Below, in pieces: positions 25,227 to 33,170 of a stretch of DNA of 61,387 bases. The notes below the pieces were generated by a model, which was not told the DNA's origin, ran no database searches, and worked only from the letters and a program-made list of their open reading frames with translations. The first letter of the stretch is position 1. Every line of letters starts with the position of its first letter. Position numbers and translations under genes: made by a program. The stretch comes from Chloroflexota bacterium. Lineage in GTDB: Bacteria; Chloroflexota; Anaerolineae; Anaerolineales; VGOW01. Where the stretch lies: contig VGOW01000018.1 of assembly GCA_016875735.1 (NCBI GenBank), positions 1 to 61,387 on the forward strand, given 5' to 3'.

Positions 25227-26116
25227 GCGCTCAACAACACATCGGCCATCGCCTTGAGATGCGCCGGAGTGCTGCCACAGCACGCGCCGATCACGCGCGC
25301 TCCGGCGTCACGAATCTGCGCCGCGTAGTCGGCCATCGCCTCGGGCTTGGCTTTGTACACCGCTTTGCCGTTCACCAATTCGGGCATGCCCGCGTTCGAT
25401 TTGGCGACGAGGATCGCATTCGGATCGGCGGCGCGCATCTTTTTGATCACCGCCAAAATTTCATCGGGGCCGTTGCCGCAGTTGCCGCCCACCGCCGCCG
25501 CGCCCAATCCGGCGAGCGCCTTTACCGCCTGTTCCGGCGACACGCCCATCATCGTATGCCCGCGAGTGTCGAAGGTCATCGTGGCGATGATCGGGATGTC
25601 GGGCGCGGCTTGGCGCGCGCCTTCGACGGCGGCCTGCATCTCTTCGAGCGCCGACATCGTTTCGATCCAGATCGCATCCACGCCGCCAGCGGCCAGCGCC
25701 GCCGTTTGCTCGGCGAACCCGTCTGCCGCATCGGCGTATTCGAGCGTGCCCAGCGGCGCAAGAATTTCTCCGCTCGGCCCAATGTCGCCGACGACGAGCG
25801 CGCCCGTTCCGGCGGCATCCACTTCGGCGCGCAGGATGATGGCCGCCGTGCGGTTGAGTTCGTTGACCCGCGATTGCAGGCTGTGCAGGCCGAGCCGGAA
25901 GCGGTTGCCGCCAAACGTGTTGGTGAGGATCAGTTTGGATCCGGCGTCGAGGTAACCGCGATGCACGGCGCGCACCCGATCGGGGTGAGCCACGTTCCAC
26001 GCTTCGGGCGGGTCGCCGAACACCAACCCGGCCTCGAACAGCATGGTGCCCATCGCGCCATCGGCCATGACGATTGATGATGACTCAAGAAGCGCTTGTA
26101 GTTTGTTCATCGCCAT
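25223..26116 (-). CDS. Homocysteine S-methyltransferase-like protein
   Basis: A 297-residue zinc-type methyltransferase barrel. The opening VMADGAMGTMLFEAGL, the zinc cysteine in VGGNCGNGPDEI and the Cys pair in VIGACCGSTPAHLKAM are the standard ligands. Family members methylate homocysteine with betaine, S-methylmethionine or a methyl-corrinoid. With the corrinoid protein encoded directly upstream, it may form a two-gene methionine synthase-like unit or demethylate betaine. ATG at 26110 is an equally good start (GGTGA eight bases before it). Confidence 0.88.
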   Translation of the reverse strand: MAMNKLQALLESSSIVMADGAMGTMLFEAGLVFGDPPEAWNVAHPDRVRAVHRGYLDAGSKLILTNTFGGNRFRLGLHSLQSRVNELNRTAAIILRAEVDAAGTGALVVGDIGPSGEILAPLGTLEYADAADGFAEQTAALAAGGVDAIWIETMSALEEMQAAVEGARQAAPDIPIIATMTFDTRGHTMMGVSPEQAVKALAGLGAAAVGGNCGNGPDEILAVIKKMRAADPNAILVAKSNAGMPELVNGKAVYKAKPEAMADYAAQIRDAGARVIGACCGSTPAHLKAMADVLLSA

Positions 26117-26118
26117 TT

Positions 26119-26187
26119 CACCGCAAAGGCGCAAAGAGCGCAAAGAACTCAAAAGACTCTTAGCGCGCTTCGCGCCTTCGCGGTTAG
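26119..26187. repeat. Composite palindrome (CGCAAAGGCGCAAAG type)
   Basis: ACCGCAAAGGCGCAAAGAGC on the left mirrors GCGCTTCGCGCCTTCGCGGT on the right. The right arm overlaps the stop codon of the corrinoid protein gene (TAA at 26184-26186 on the minus strand). Confidence 0.8.
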
Positions 26188-26870
26188 CTTTTGCTTCGTT
26201 TGATCGAGATCAACTTCTTCGCCGTTTCCACCGCCACGGCGGCGTCACGGCAATAGGCGTCGGCTTCGATCTCTTCGGCGAAGGCTTCGTTGAGCGGCGC
26301 GCCGCCGACGAGCACAATCACTTTATCGCGCAGGCCCTGCTCCTTCAACGCCTTGATCACCGTTTCCATATACGGCATCGTCGTGGTCAGCAGTGCGCTC
26401 ATGCCCACAATATCGGGCGTGTGCTCGCGCACGGCGCTGAGGAATTTGTCGGCGTCGTTGTTGATGCCGAGATTGACGACTTTGAAGCCCGCGCCCTCCA
26501 TCATCATTGCCACCAAATTTTTGCCGATGTCGTGAATGTCGCCCTTCACCGTGCCGATGATCATCGTGCCGATCTGCTGCGCGCCGGTTTCGGCCAACAG
26601 CGGGCGCAGAATTTCCATGCCCGCTTTCATCGCCTTCGCCGCCATCAACACTTCGGGCACGAACAGAATGCCGTCGCGAAAATCTGCGCCGACAATATCC
26701 ATGCCGCCCACGAGAGCTTTGGTCAGCACGTCGTACGGAGTCAGGCCGCGCCCGAGCAGTTCATTTGTGCCGGCCACCACTTCGTTGACCATGCCATCAT
26801 ACAGATCATCCTGCATCTGCTGAATGAGTTCATCGGTCGGAATGTTGCTGTAATCAAGTTCGTCGCTCAT
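26184..26870 (-). CDS. Corrinoid (B12-binding) methyl carrier protein
   Basis: A 228-residue MtbC/MttC-type protein starting at 26870 behind GAGGAAATTT. The N-terminal half is the helical cap (TDELIQQMQDDLYDGMVNEV ... GLTPYDVLTKALVGGMDIVG), and the C-terminal half is the cobalamin-binding Rossmann domain with the base-off ligand motif GDIHDIGKNLVAMM (His about residue 113), SALLTTTMPYM and VLVGGAPLN. It accepts the methyl group from the MttB-family enzyme and delivers it to the THF methyltransferase. Located between the activator and the homocysteine-methyltransferase genes. Confidence 0.95.
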   Translation of the reverse strand: MSDELDYSNIPTDELIQQMQDDLYDGMVNEVVAGTNELLGRGLTPYDVLTKALVGGMDIVGADFRDGILFVPEVLMAAKAMKAGMEILRPLLAETGAQQIGTMIIGTVKGDIHDIGKNLVAMMMEGAGFKVVNLGINNDADKFLSAVREHTPDIVGMSALLTTTMPYMETVIKALKEQGLRDKVIVLVGGAPLNEAFAEEIEADAYCRDAAVAVETAKKLISIKRSKS

Positions 26871-26886
26871 AAATTTCCTCTTTTGA

Positions 26887-26955
26887 TTCACGAAGTTGCG
26901 CGCAGAGGCGCGAAGGAAATAACATTCTTCGTGCGGCTTCGTGTTCCTTCGTGGA
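26887..26955. repeat. Composite palindrome (TTCACGAAG type)
   Basis: TTCACGAAGTTGCGCGCAGA and GCGCGAAGGAA on the left face TTCGTGCGGCTTCGTGTTCC and TTCGTGG on the right. It separates the activator and corrinoid protein genes. Confidence 0.7.
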
Positions 26956-26959
26956 AGAA

Positions 26960-28975
26960 TCAACTGGCAGGAGCCGTCACTGCTCGTCGCCGCTGGCTTC
27001 GGCGGCCATTGCCTCCGGCCGCCGGGCGTTGCGGAATCAAGCCCGCAAGATGCGGAAACGCATCGGCGGCGTGCGGCAGAGCCATCGCATTCACGAATTC
27101 GGTTTGGAAGTTTGCGTCGGTGGCCGTCTGCACATGCTGAACCCAGCGCGAAAGACGCAGGGCTTCGAGCCGCTGGCCTTTGTTGAGCAATGCGATGCGC
27201 GCGCCGTCGCCCGCCGCGTTGCCCACCGCCATCACTCGCTCGAGATCGCAATCGGGGATCAGTCCGAGAATCATCGCATACTTCGGATCGATGTAACTGC
27301 CGAACGCGCCCGCCAGCAACACTTTGTCCACCGCCGTCACGCCGCGATGGCGCATCAGCAGTTTAGTTCCGGCATACAGCGCGGCCTTCGCCAATTGAAT
27401 CGCGCGCACGTCGGTTTGCTTCACCACAATGGGTTGGCCGGTGGCCGTTTGCGATTCATCCACCAGCACATATTCGCCTGCCCGGCCATTGAACCGGATT
27501 CGCGGCGAACGCTCACCGCCGTTTTCGTCGAACCGCCCATCGGCGTCGGTGATGCCGGAGACGAACATTTCGGCGACGACTTCGATGATGCCACTGCCGC
27601 AAATGCCGGTGGCTCGCGCCGACTCTGGAATCGAATCGCTGGGAGCAATCCAATCATCGAAGCCGATCACTTTCCAGCGCGGCTCAAGTGTCAGCGGATC
27701 GATCCGCACGCGCTCGATGGCGCCCGGCGCGGCCCGCTGGCCGTGCGTGATCTGCGCCCCCTCGAAAGCCGGGCCGGTGGGCGACGAGGCGCACAACACC
27801 CCGTCGCGGTTGCCCAACACAATCTCGGCATTCGTTCCCACATCAATGATCAGTATCAATTCATCCTGCTGATGGGGCGCTTCGGCCAACTGCACAGCCA
27901 TGTTGTCTGCGCCGACGAAACCGGCGATGCACGGTAGAACGTGCACGCGCGCCGCCGGATGAAATTTGAGATTCAGATCGCGGGCCTTGAGGTCCACCGA
28001 CTCGGACACGGCGAGCGCGAACGGCGCGCCGCCGAGTTCCACCGGATCGATGCCGAGCAAAAGATGGTGCATCACCGGGTTGCCCACAAGCGCCGCATCC
28101 ATAATGTCGTCGGTAGTCAACCCCGCGCGCGCCGCCGCTTTGCCCGCCAACTCGTTGAGGGCAACAAGGATCGCCCGATGCATCCGCGCCAGGCCCTGCG
28201 GCTCCATCATGCAGTAACTCACGCGGCTCATCAAATCTTCGCCGTAGCGCACTTGCGGATTCATCGCCGCTTCGGTGGCCAGCACCGCGCCCGTTCGCAG
28301 ATCGCAGAGATGAAGCACAACGGTGGTGGAGCCGATGTCCACCGCAACCCCGTACGCGCCATCTTTGTAGCCCGGTTCCACGCGCAGAACTTCGCGGTCG
28401 TGCCACAGGGTGACGGTGGCTTTGTGTTTGCCCTGTTTGAGCGCCGGTTGCAGAGTCGGCAGCACAACGGAATCGATGGTGAGATTCGTGAGCGCCCACT
28501 GATCGGCGAGGGCTTTTTGCAGTCGCTCCCAATCGCCGCCGTGCGAGTCCATCGTCGGCTCTTCCACTTTGACATACACCCAGCGCACCGCCGGATCGAT
28601 CTCGATGGCGCGGTCGGTGGCGGCTTTGGCGATGATCTGTTTGCGCGCCTGACTCTCTTCGGGCACGGTGATCAAAAGGTCGCCGACGACTTGGCAGGCG
28701 CAGGCGAGTCGGCGCCCCGCGATGCCGTGTTCGGCCAGCCACGCGGCCTCGGCGGCGCTCATCGGAGTCAAATGGTTGGGCGCGGAGGCCAGTCCGTGCT
28801 TCGGAAAATTTCCCTCTTCGACCACAATCTGGCATTTGCCGCACGTCTGCCGCCCGCCGCAGATCGATTCGATCTCGACGCCCAACGCGCGCGCCGCATC
28901 GAGCAGGGCCGCGCCATGCGGCGCGTCTCCGCGCCGGCCGGAGGGCATGAGAGCAATGGTATGCGTTTCGCTCAT
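26960..28975 (-). CDS. Corrinoid protein reductive activator (RamA/DUF4445-like)
   Basis: A 671-residue ATP-dependent activator that re-reduces inactive Co(II) corrinoid to Co(I). I start at 28975 (MSETHTIALMPSGRRG). The N-terminal 2Fe-2S ferredoxin domain has SICGGRQTCGKCQIVVEEGN and a later LACACQV cysteine. Next is a linker, then an ASKHA-type ATPase domain with VAVDIGSTTVVLHL, LIIDVGTNAEIVLGN and TGICGSGIIEVVAEMF. The C-terminus ends in an Arg-rich stretch. It lies directly upstream of the corrinoid protein gene, its likely substrate. Confidence 0.93.
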   Translation of the reverse strand: MSETHTIALMPSGRRGDAPHGAALLDAARALGVEIESICGGRQTCGKCQIVVEEGNFPKHGLASAPNHLTPMSAAEAAWLAEHGIAGRRLACACQVVGDLLITVPEESQARKQIIAKAATDRAIEIDPAVRWVYVKVEEPTMDSHGGDWERLQKALADQWALTNLTIDSVVLPTLQPALKQGKHKATVTLWHDREVLRVEPGYKDGAYGVAVDIGSTTVVLHLCDLRTGAVLATEAAMNPQVRYGEDLMSRVSYCMMEPQGLARMHRAILVALNELAGKAAARAGLTTDDIMDAALVGNPVMHHLLLGIDPVELGGAPFALAVSESVDLKARDLNLKFHPAARVHVLPCIAGFVGADNMAVQLAEAPHQQDELILIIDVGTNAEIVLGNRDGVLCASSPTGPAFEGAQITHGQRAAPGAIERVRIDPLTLEPRWKVIGFDDWIAPSDSIPESARATGICGSGIIEVVAEMFVSGITDADGRFDENGGERSPRIRFNGRAGEYVLVDESQTATGQPIVVKQTDVRAIQLAKAALYAGTKLLMRHRGVTAVDKVLLAGAFGSYIDPKYAMILGLIPDCDLERVMAVGNAAGDGARIALLNKGQRLEALRLSRWVQHVQTATDANFQTEFVNAMALPHAADAFPHLAGLIPQRPAAGGNGRRSQRRRAVTAPAS

Positions 28976-29012
28976 GAGTGAGCGCAATTATACGCGAGCG
29001 AGGAGGGAGGGG

Positions 29013-30674
29013 CTACGGGCGCGGGGACAAGGTTTGAGCGAGGAGGTTGTGCGATGAATACAACCTCCACCCCTTCAACGCCACGTGCAAATTCAAACGC
29101 TGCCCGGCGTCTTTCAAATCCACCCCCGCAATCGACTCGATGCGCCCCAAGCGATACAACAGCGTGTTCCGGTGAACATTGATCGCCGCCGCCGCTTCGG
29201 CCAGCGCCCCGCCGAATTCTAAATACGCCTCCAGCGTCTTCACCAAATCGCTGTTGCTCTTCGCATCGTGCTCGGCCAGCGCGCGCACCTTCGCCAAAAA
29301 CACATTCCCGCTCATCGCCTCCGGCGGCAAACGATACAACCAATCGAGCAGGCCCAGCGCCCAATAGCACGTCACCTTCGCCGCGCCCAACCGCGCGCCC
29401 ACCTCTACCGCCTCCACCGCTTCATCGTACGCGGGGCGCAGGCCGTTGGCGCGCGCCGCGCTCACACCCGCTTGCAGTGGAAACGCCGCATGGCCGATCT
29501 CATTCACGATCCGCTCGGCCAATTCGCGCCCGGCCTCGTTAGAATTTGAGTCGATGATCAGCGCCACACCGCGCTCGCGCCCCACCACCAAACCCCACAC
29601 CTCAATCCCCCGCAGCCACGACTCCAGCCGTGAAGCCAACTGCCCAACCGACCCGCCAGCCGGTGGGGCGCCGACGACGAACAGCACTTGATGAGCCCTA
29701 TCCAAGTGATACCCCGCCGATCTCGCCCGCTCGACCGTCGCCCCGTCGTATTCGTTCGGAGGCCGCAACAACTGCGTGAGCAGATCGCCGCGCATGGTTT
29801 GCTGCGACTCGCGCACGGCCTGCTCTTTCATCAGCGCCAACGCCGCCACCGTCGCCGCATGATCAATGGCGATCTCGTCGAGCTCCGTCAGCGGGTGATC
29901 TCCGGCCACGATCCAAATATAGCCCAGCGCCTCCCCGCCCGACACAATCGGCGCAACCACCCGCTCCATCCACATCCCAATATCGGGCATCGTGCCCAAC
30001 CGGATCGGGCGCTTCGCTTTTTGCAGCTGCGCGTACACGCCGCGCTTGCGGAGTCGGTAAGCCACCTCCACCGGAGTCCGCCCCACTTCAATCGTCCGCA
30101 AACGACTCTCGTCCACCGGGCCGTGCTGAGTCGACGCCAGCACTTCATGCGTCGGGCTTTCGATCAGAATCGAGCGCTCCAAAATATCGGCCAGCGTCGC
30201 CGTGATGGCGGAGAGATCGCCCCCATCCAAAACCAACTGGGTGAGGCGGCGGTGAATCTCATTGGCTCGTTCGCGCAGAGCCAACTGCTCGTTCAATATC
30301 TCGGCGTACAGCCGTTCGATGATGTACACGAACTGCACATCGGGCGGCACTTCGATGATGGGGAAGTTGTGGGCATTGGCCGCCGCGCGCATCACCTCCG
30401 GCGACGACTGGAAATACCATCCGGTGCTGAACACCAGCCCGGCCACACCGTGTTTGACCAGCGCGGGGATGTACTCGGCTTGTTGCGCGAGATCGTCTTT
30501 GATTCCGTACCCTGCGGTGAACAGCAACAGCCCCGCCGCCCACTCCGGGTAATCGGTGCCCGGAATATCCACCACGTGCGCCCGGCGAATGGTGTTATCG
30601 AGTCCGCCCTCCCCCGCCACCACCTTCGCTTTGGCGAACACCGGCAACTTGAGCGCTTGTCGCAGAGTGAGCAT
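29013..30674 (-). CDS. PucR-family transcriptional regulator
   Basis: A 553-residue regulator from the ATG at 30674. The N-terminal PucR domain begins LTLRQALKLPVFAKAKVVAG and includes VDIPGTDYPEWAAGLLLFT; a GAF/CdaR-like middle domain follows; and the C-terminus has the helix-turn-helix LAEAAAAINVHRNTLLYRLGRIE. Such proteins activate purine, amino acid or amine catabolism. Placed between the Sec-DsbA-like gene and the activator gene, it is the obvious candidate to control the corrinoid methyltransferase operon in response to substrate. Confidence 0.93.
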   Translation of the reverse strand: MLTLRQALKLPVFAKAKVVAGEGGLDNTIRRAHVVDIPGTDYPEWAAGLLLFTAGYGIKDDLAQQAEYIPALVKHGVAGLVFSTGWYFQSSPEVMRAAANAHNFPIIEVPPDVQFVYIIERLYAEILNEQLALRERANEIHRRLTQLVLDGGDLSAITATLADILERSILIESPTHEVLASTQHGPVDESRLRTIEVGRTPVEVAYRLRKRGVYAQLQKAKRPIRLGTMPDIGMWMERVVAPIVSGGEALGYIWIVAGDHPLTELDEIAIDHAATVAALALMKEQAVRESQQTMRGDLLTQLLRPPNEYDGATVERARSAGYHLDRAHQVLFVVGAPPAGGSVGQLASRLESWLRGIEVWGLVVGRERGVALIIDSNSNEAGRELAERIVNEIGHAAFPLQAGVSAARANGLRPAYDEAVEAVEVGARLGAAKVTCYWALGLLDWLYRLPPEAMSGNVFLAKVRALAEHDAKSNSDLVKTLEAYLEFGGALAEAAAAINVHRNTLLYRLGRIESIAGVDLKDAGQRLNLHVALKGWRLYSSHNLLAQTLSPRP

Positions 30675-30722
30675 GACGCGATTATAGACGAAAGACGGCA
30701 ATCGTCCCGCGTCAATCCCCCG

Positions 30723-31343
30723 TTATTCGATCAGCCCTTCGTCAATGCACTTATCCACCACCTGCTCCAGCACACTGGTCGGCCTCGCGCCGCTCACCAA
30801 ATACCGATCCCCGAAGATGAACGCCGGGACGCCGTTAATGCCGATCTCGCGCGCCAACATTAGATCCATCTCCACCTCGACTCGATACTTGCGCCCGACC
30901 ACAGCCTCGCGGAAGCCGTCACTGTATAACCCCACCGATGTCGCAATCCCGGCCAACGTTTCAATGTCGTCGAGTCGCTGTCCCTTTTGCCACTGCGCGG
31001 AGAAACAAGCGCGATTGTACTCGTCGAGTTTGTCGTGCGCGCGCGCGAACCATGATCCTTCATGCGCCATGCGCGAGTTCACACCCCACGGCGCATCCAT
31101 ACTCATCTCGACGCCGAAGTTGTCGTGGGCATAGTCAATCACCGGCGCGTCGGCCCGCCGGACTTTCTCCCGGTAACGGGCTTCTTCTTCGGGCGTGCCG
31201 GGGAACTTGCCGCCGGGGCGCAGTTCAAATGCGCGCCACTCCACGATCACATCCCGCGACTTCTTGAGCGACTCCAGACCGGACTCGGCGAGGAAACACC
31301 ACGGTCAAACATAATCGCTGAAGACTTGAATCTTGACTGGCAT
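30723..31343 (-). CDS. DsbA/FrnE-like selenoprotein with U-P-W-C active site
   Basis: Reading from the ATG at 31343 gives MPVKIQVFSDYV, then an in-frame TGA (31307-31305), then PWCFLAESGLESLKKSRDV and on to the stop at 30723: 206 residues. In FrnE-like DsbA proteins this spot reads SDYVCPWCYLG, so TGA replaces the first Cys of CPWC and is best read as selenocysteine 13. The rest is a typical thioredoxin-fold oxidoreductase: helical insert (NRACFSAQWQKGQRLDDIETL), cis-Pro loop GINGVPAFIFGDRYLVSGAR. A hairpin with loop GGUCU starts 18 bases after the TGA. No signal peptide, so it acts in the cytoplasm. It lies between mttB and pucR. Confidence 0.85.
31269..31287 (-). promoter_or_regulatory. Candidate bacterial SECIS hairpin of the DsbA-like gene
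   Basis: On the minus strand the stem CGAGTCC / GGAGTCG (one G-G mismatch) closes the loop GGTCT (31280-31276). The loop begins 24 bases after the TGA, within the window used by bacterial SECIS elements, and has the same GGUCU sequence as the formate dehydrogenase element at 51943. Confidence 0.65.
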
Positions 31344-31351
31344 ATATTTTT

Positions 31352-31427
31352 CTTCCACGAAGGGCGCGAAGGCGCAGAAAGGAAAGAGCGAAATCGCTTT
31401 ATGCATTTTCGTGTAGCTTCGCGGAAA
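31352..31427. repeat. Composite palindrome (TTCCACGAAGGGCG type)
   Basis: CTTCCACGAAGGGCGCGAAG on the left mirrors TTTTCGTGTAGCTTCGCGGAA on the right in imperfect form. It fills the gap between mttB and the DsbA-like gene and ends two bases before the mttB stop codon. Confidence 0.7.
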
Positions 31428-31428
31428 A

Positions 31429-33027
31429 CTAATCCTTCCATTCCGTTCGCGGTCTGCCCTCCCGTAATTCTTTCCGCCTCTGCTCCACAAACGCATTCAA
31501 CTCCTCGGCAATCGCCGGATCGAGCGGCGGTTGTTCGTAATCCTTCAACATCTTTTTCCACACGGCGTTGGCGCGGGCATACGTGTCCGGCTTTCCTTCC
31601 ACTTCCCACTTCTCATAATTATCCATATTGAAAACTTTGTGTTGATAGAACGCGGTGTCGTAATGGCGCATCGTGTGAGTCGCGCCGAGGAAATGGCCGC
31701 CCGGCGGAATCTCGTCGTACGCATCCCACGCGAAGTCCTCGTCGGTGAGGCCAACTCCGTTGACGTACCGGGCCATCATCGCGCACATCTCCAGATCGAT
31801 CACGAACTTTTCGTAGCCGGAAATCAATCCGCCCTCGAGCCAGCCCGCCGCGTGCAAAACAAAATTGACTCCGGCCTGCACGGTGGGCCAAATGGTGCTG
31901 GCCGATTCGTATCCGGCTTGCGCATCGGGAATGCGCGAGGCGGTGAAGTTGCCGCCGCTGCGATACGGCAGGCCGTAGCGACGGGCCATCTGCGCCCCGG
32001 CGAAGAGAGCCAACGCATCTTCGGGCGTGCCGAAGCACGGAGCGCCACTGCGCATATCAATGTTGGCAAGGAACGAGCCGTACACGCACGGCGTGCCCGG
32101 GTTGAGCATTTGCGCGTAACAGATGCCGAATAGGGCTTCGGCGTTTTGCTGGGCAAGCGTGGCCGCCATGGTGCTGGGCGACATCGCCCCGGCGATGAGA
32201 AACGGCGTGACCAACACTGCCTGCTTTGCCTTCGCATACACTTCGAGAGCGCCAAACATGCGATCATCGAACCGGAGCGGGCTGGAGGCATTGATGAGCG
32301 AGAAGATGCCCGGACTCTGTTGAATGGCCTCATCGCCGAGAAGGATACGGGCCATCGTCACCGTGTCCCGCGCGTTGTCGGCGTGAGTGACACTGCCCAT
32401 GAAACACTTGTCGCTCAGCGTGATGTGCGCCATGAGCATATCGAGGTGGCGCTCCTTCACGTCAACATCATTCGGCTCACAGAGCGTGCCGCCGTTGTGG
32501 TGCAGAGGCTCGGCCATGTAGGTAAGTTTAGCGAAGTTGTGAAAATCTTCGAGCGTGGCACGGCGGCGGCCAAAATCGATGCTGCCCACGAAGGGCGGCC
32601 CGTACACCGGAGCAAAGATGGTGTCGCGTCCGCCGAAGGCAAGGCTGTTCTGCGGGTTGCGCGCAAGTTGAGTGAATGTGGATGGCGCGAGTCGGATGAA
32701 GTTCAACAACATATCTTCATCCATCTTCACCAAATGGCCGCGCACTTGAACCGTGTCGCCGTTGGGGTACACGGCCTCTTTCTCGACCCATTCGACCTTC
32801 GCGCCGTGCTGACGAAAGGTCTCTGCGGCGGGCGGATAATCCACGATGAGGATGCCGGTGTTTTTGAGCAAGCGCATCGAGGCGGCGTGAATCTTTTCCA
32901 CGCCTTCGGGCGAGAGCACTTCGGCCAGAGGCAGTTTGTTTTCGAGCGGCTTCACACCAGCGGCGCGGGCCGAGGCCCCCGGGCGGCGGCCTTCGCGGCG
33001 GCGCTGTCGGCGATCTTGATCGGTCAT
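31429..33027 (-). CDS. mttB: MttB-family (non-pyrrolysine) methylamine/betaine methyltransferase
   Basis: A 532-residue protein of the trimethylamine methyltransferase superfamily. I start at 33027 (MTDQDRRQRRREGRRPG); an Arg-rich leader of about 40 residues precedes the conserved LSPEGVEKIHAASMRLLKNTG. Other marks are GVGLTDEDFAWDAYDEIPPGGHFLGATHTMRHYDTAFYQ in outline near the end. The frame has no amber codon, so it lacks pyrrolysine; such members demethylate glycine betaine, proline betaine, carnitine or related compounds. It is the first gene of the long minus-strand corrinoid cluster, with the corrinoid protein, activator and THF methyltransferase downstream. Confidence 0.93.
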   Translation of the reverse strand: MTDQDRRQRRREGRRPGASARAAGVKPLENKLPLAEVLSPEGVEKIHAASMRLLKNTGILIVDYPPAAETFRQHGAKVEWVEKEAVYPNGDTVQVRGHLVKMDEDMLLNFIRLAPSTFTQLARNPQNSLAFGGRDTIFAPVYGPPFVGSIDFGRRRATLEDFHNFAKLTYMAEPLHHNGGTLCEPNDVDVKERHLDMLMAHITLSDKCFMGSVTHADNARDTVTMARILLGDEAIQQSPGIFSLINASSPLRFDDRMFGALEVYAKAKQAVLVTPFLIAGAMSPSTMAATLAQQNAEALFGICYAQMLNPGTPCVYGSFLANIDMRSGAPCFGTPEDALALFAGAQMARRYGLPYRSGGNFTASRIPDAQAGYESASTIWPTVQAGVNFVLHAAGWLEGGLISGYEKFVIDLEMCAMMARYVNGVGLTDEDFAWDAYDEIPPGGHFLGATHTMRHYDTAFYQHKVFNMDNYEKWEVEGKPDTYARANAVWKKMLKDYEQPPLDPAIAEELNAFVEQRRKELREGRPRTEWKD

Positions 33028-33144
33028 GAGTGGCGGCATCCTTTCGATTCGATGATCGGGCAGAGTGTAATGTATCCCGAAAGGCGCGGCAAGGTGAGCC
33101 GACACAACGAAACGGGCGCAGGTGTGTGCGCACGTCACAAGATT

Positions 33145-33170
33145 CGTAGGGGCGACCACCTGCCCCTACG
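33145..33170. repeat. GTAGGGGC hairpin at a kinase 3' end
   Basis: CGTAGGGGC (33145-33153) pairs with GCCCCTACG (33162-33170), loop of eight. The TAG in the right arm (minus strand) is the stop codon of the histidine kinase gene. Confidence 0.75.

Noticed and set aside
31250-31307. A start of the DsbA-like gene at the GTG at 31250, after the TGA
   Set aside because: It would lose the first strand and the whole CPWC active site, while the sequence before and after the TGA is conserved in one frame.
33028-33165. A cobalamin riboswitch upstream of mttB or hemA
   Set aside because: No B12-box-like sequence could be recognised in either upstream region.
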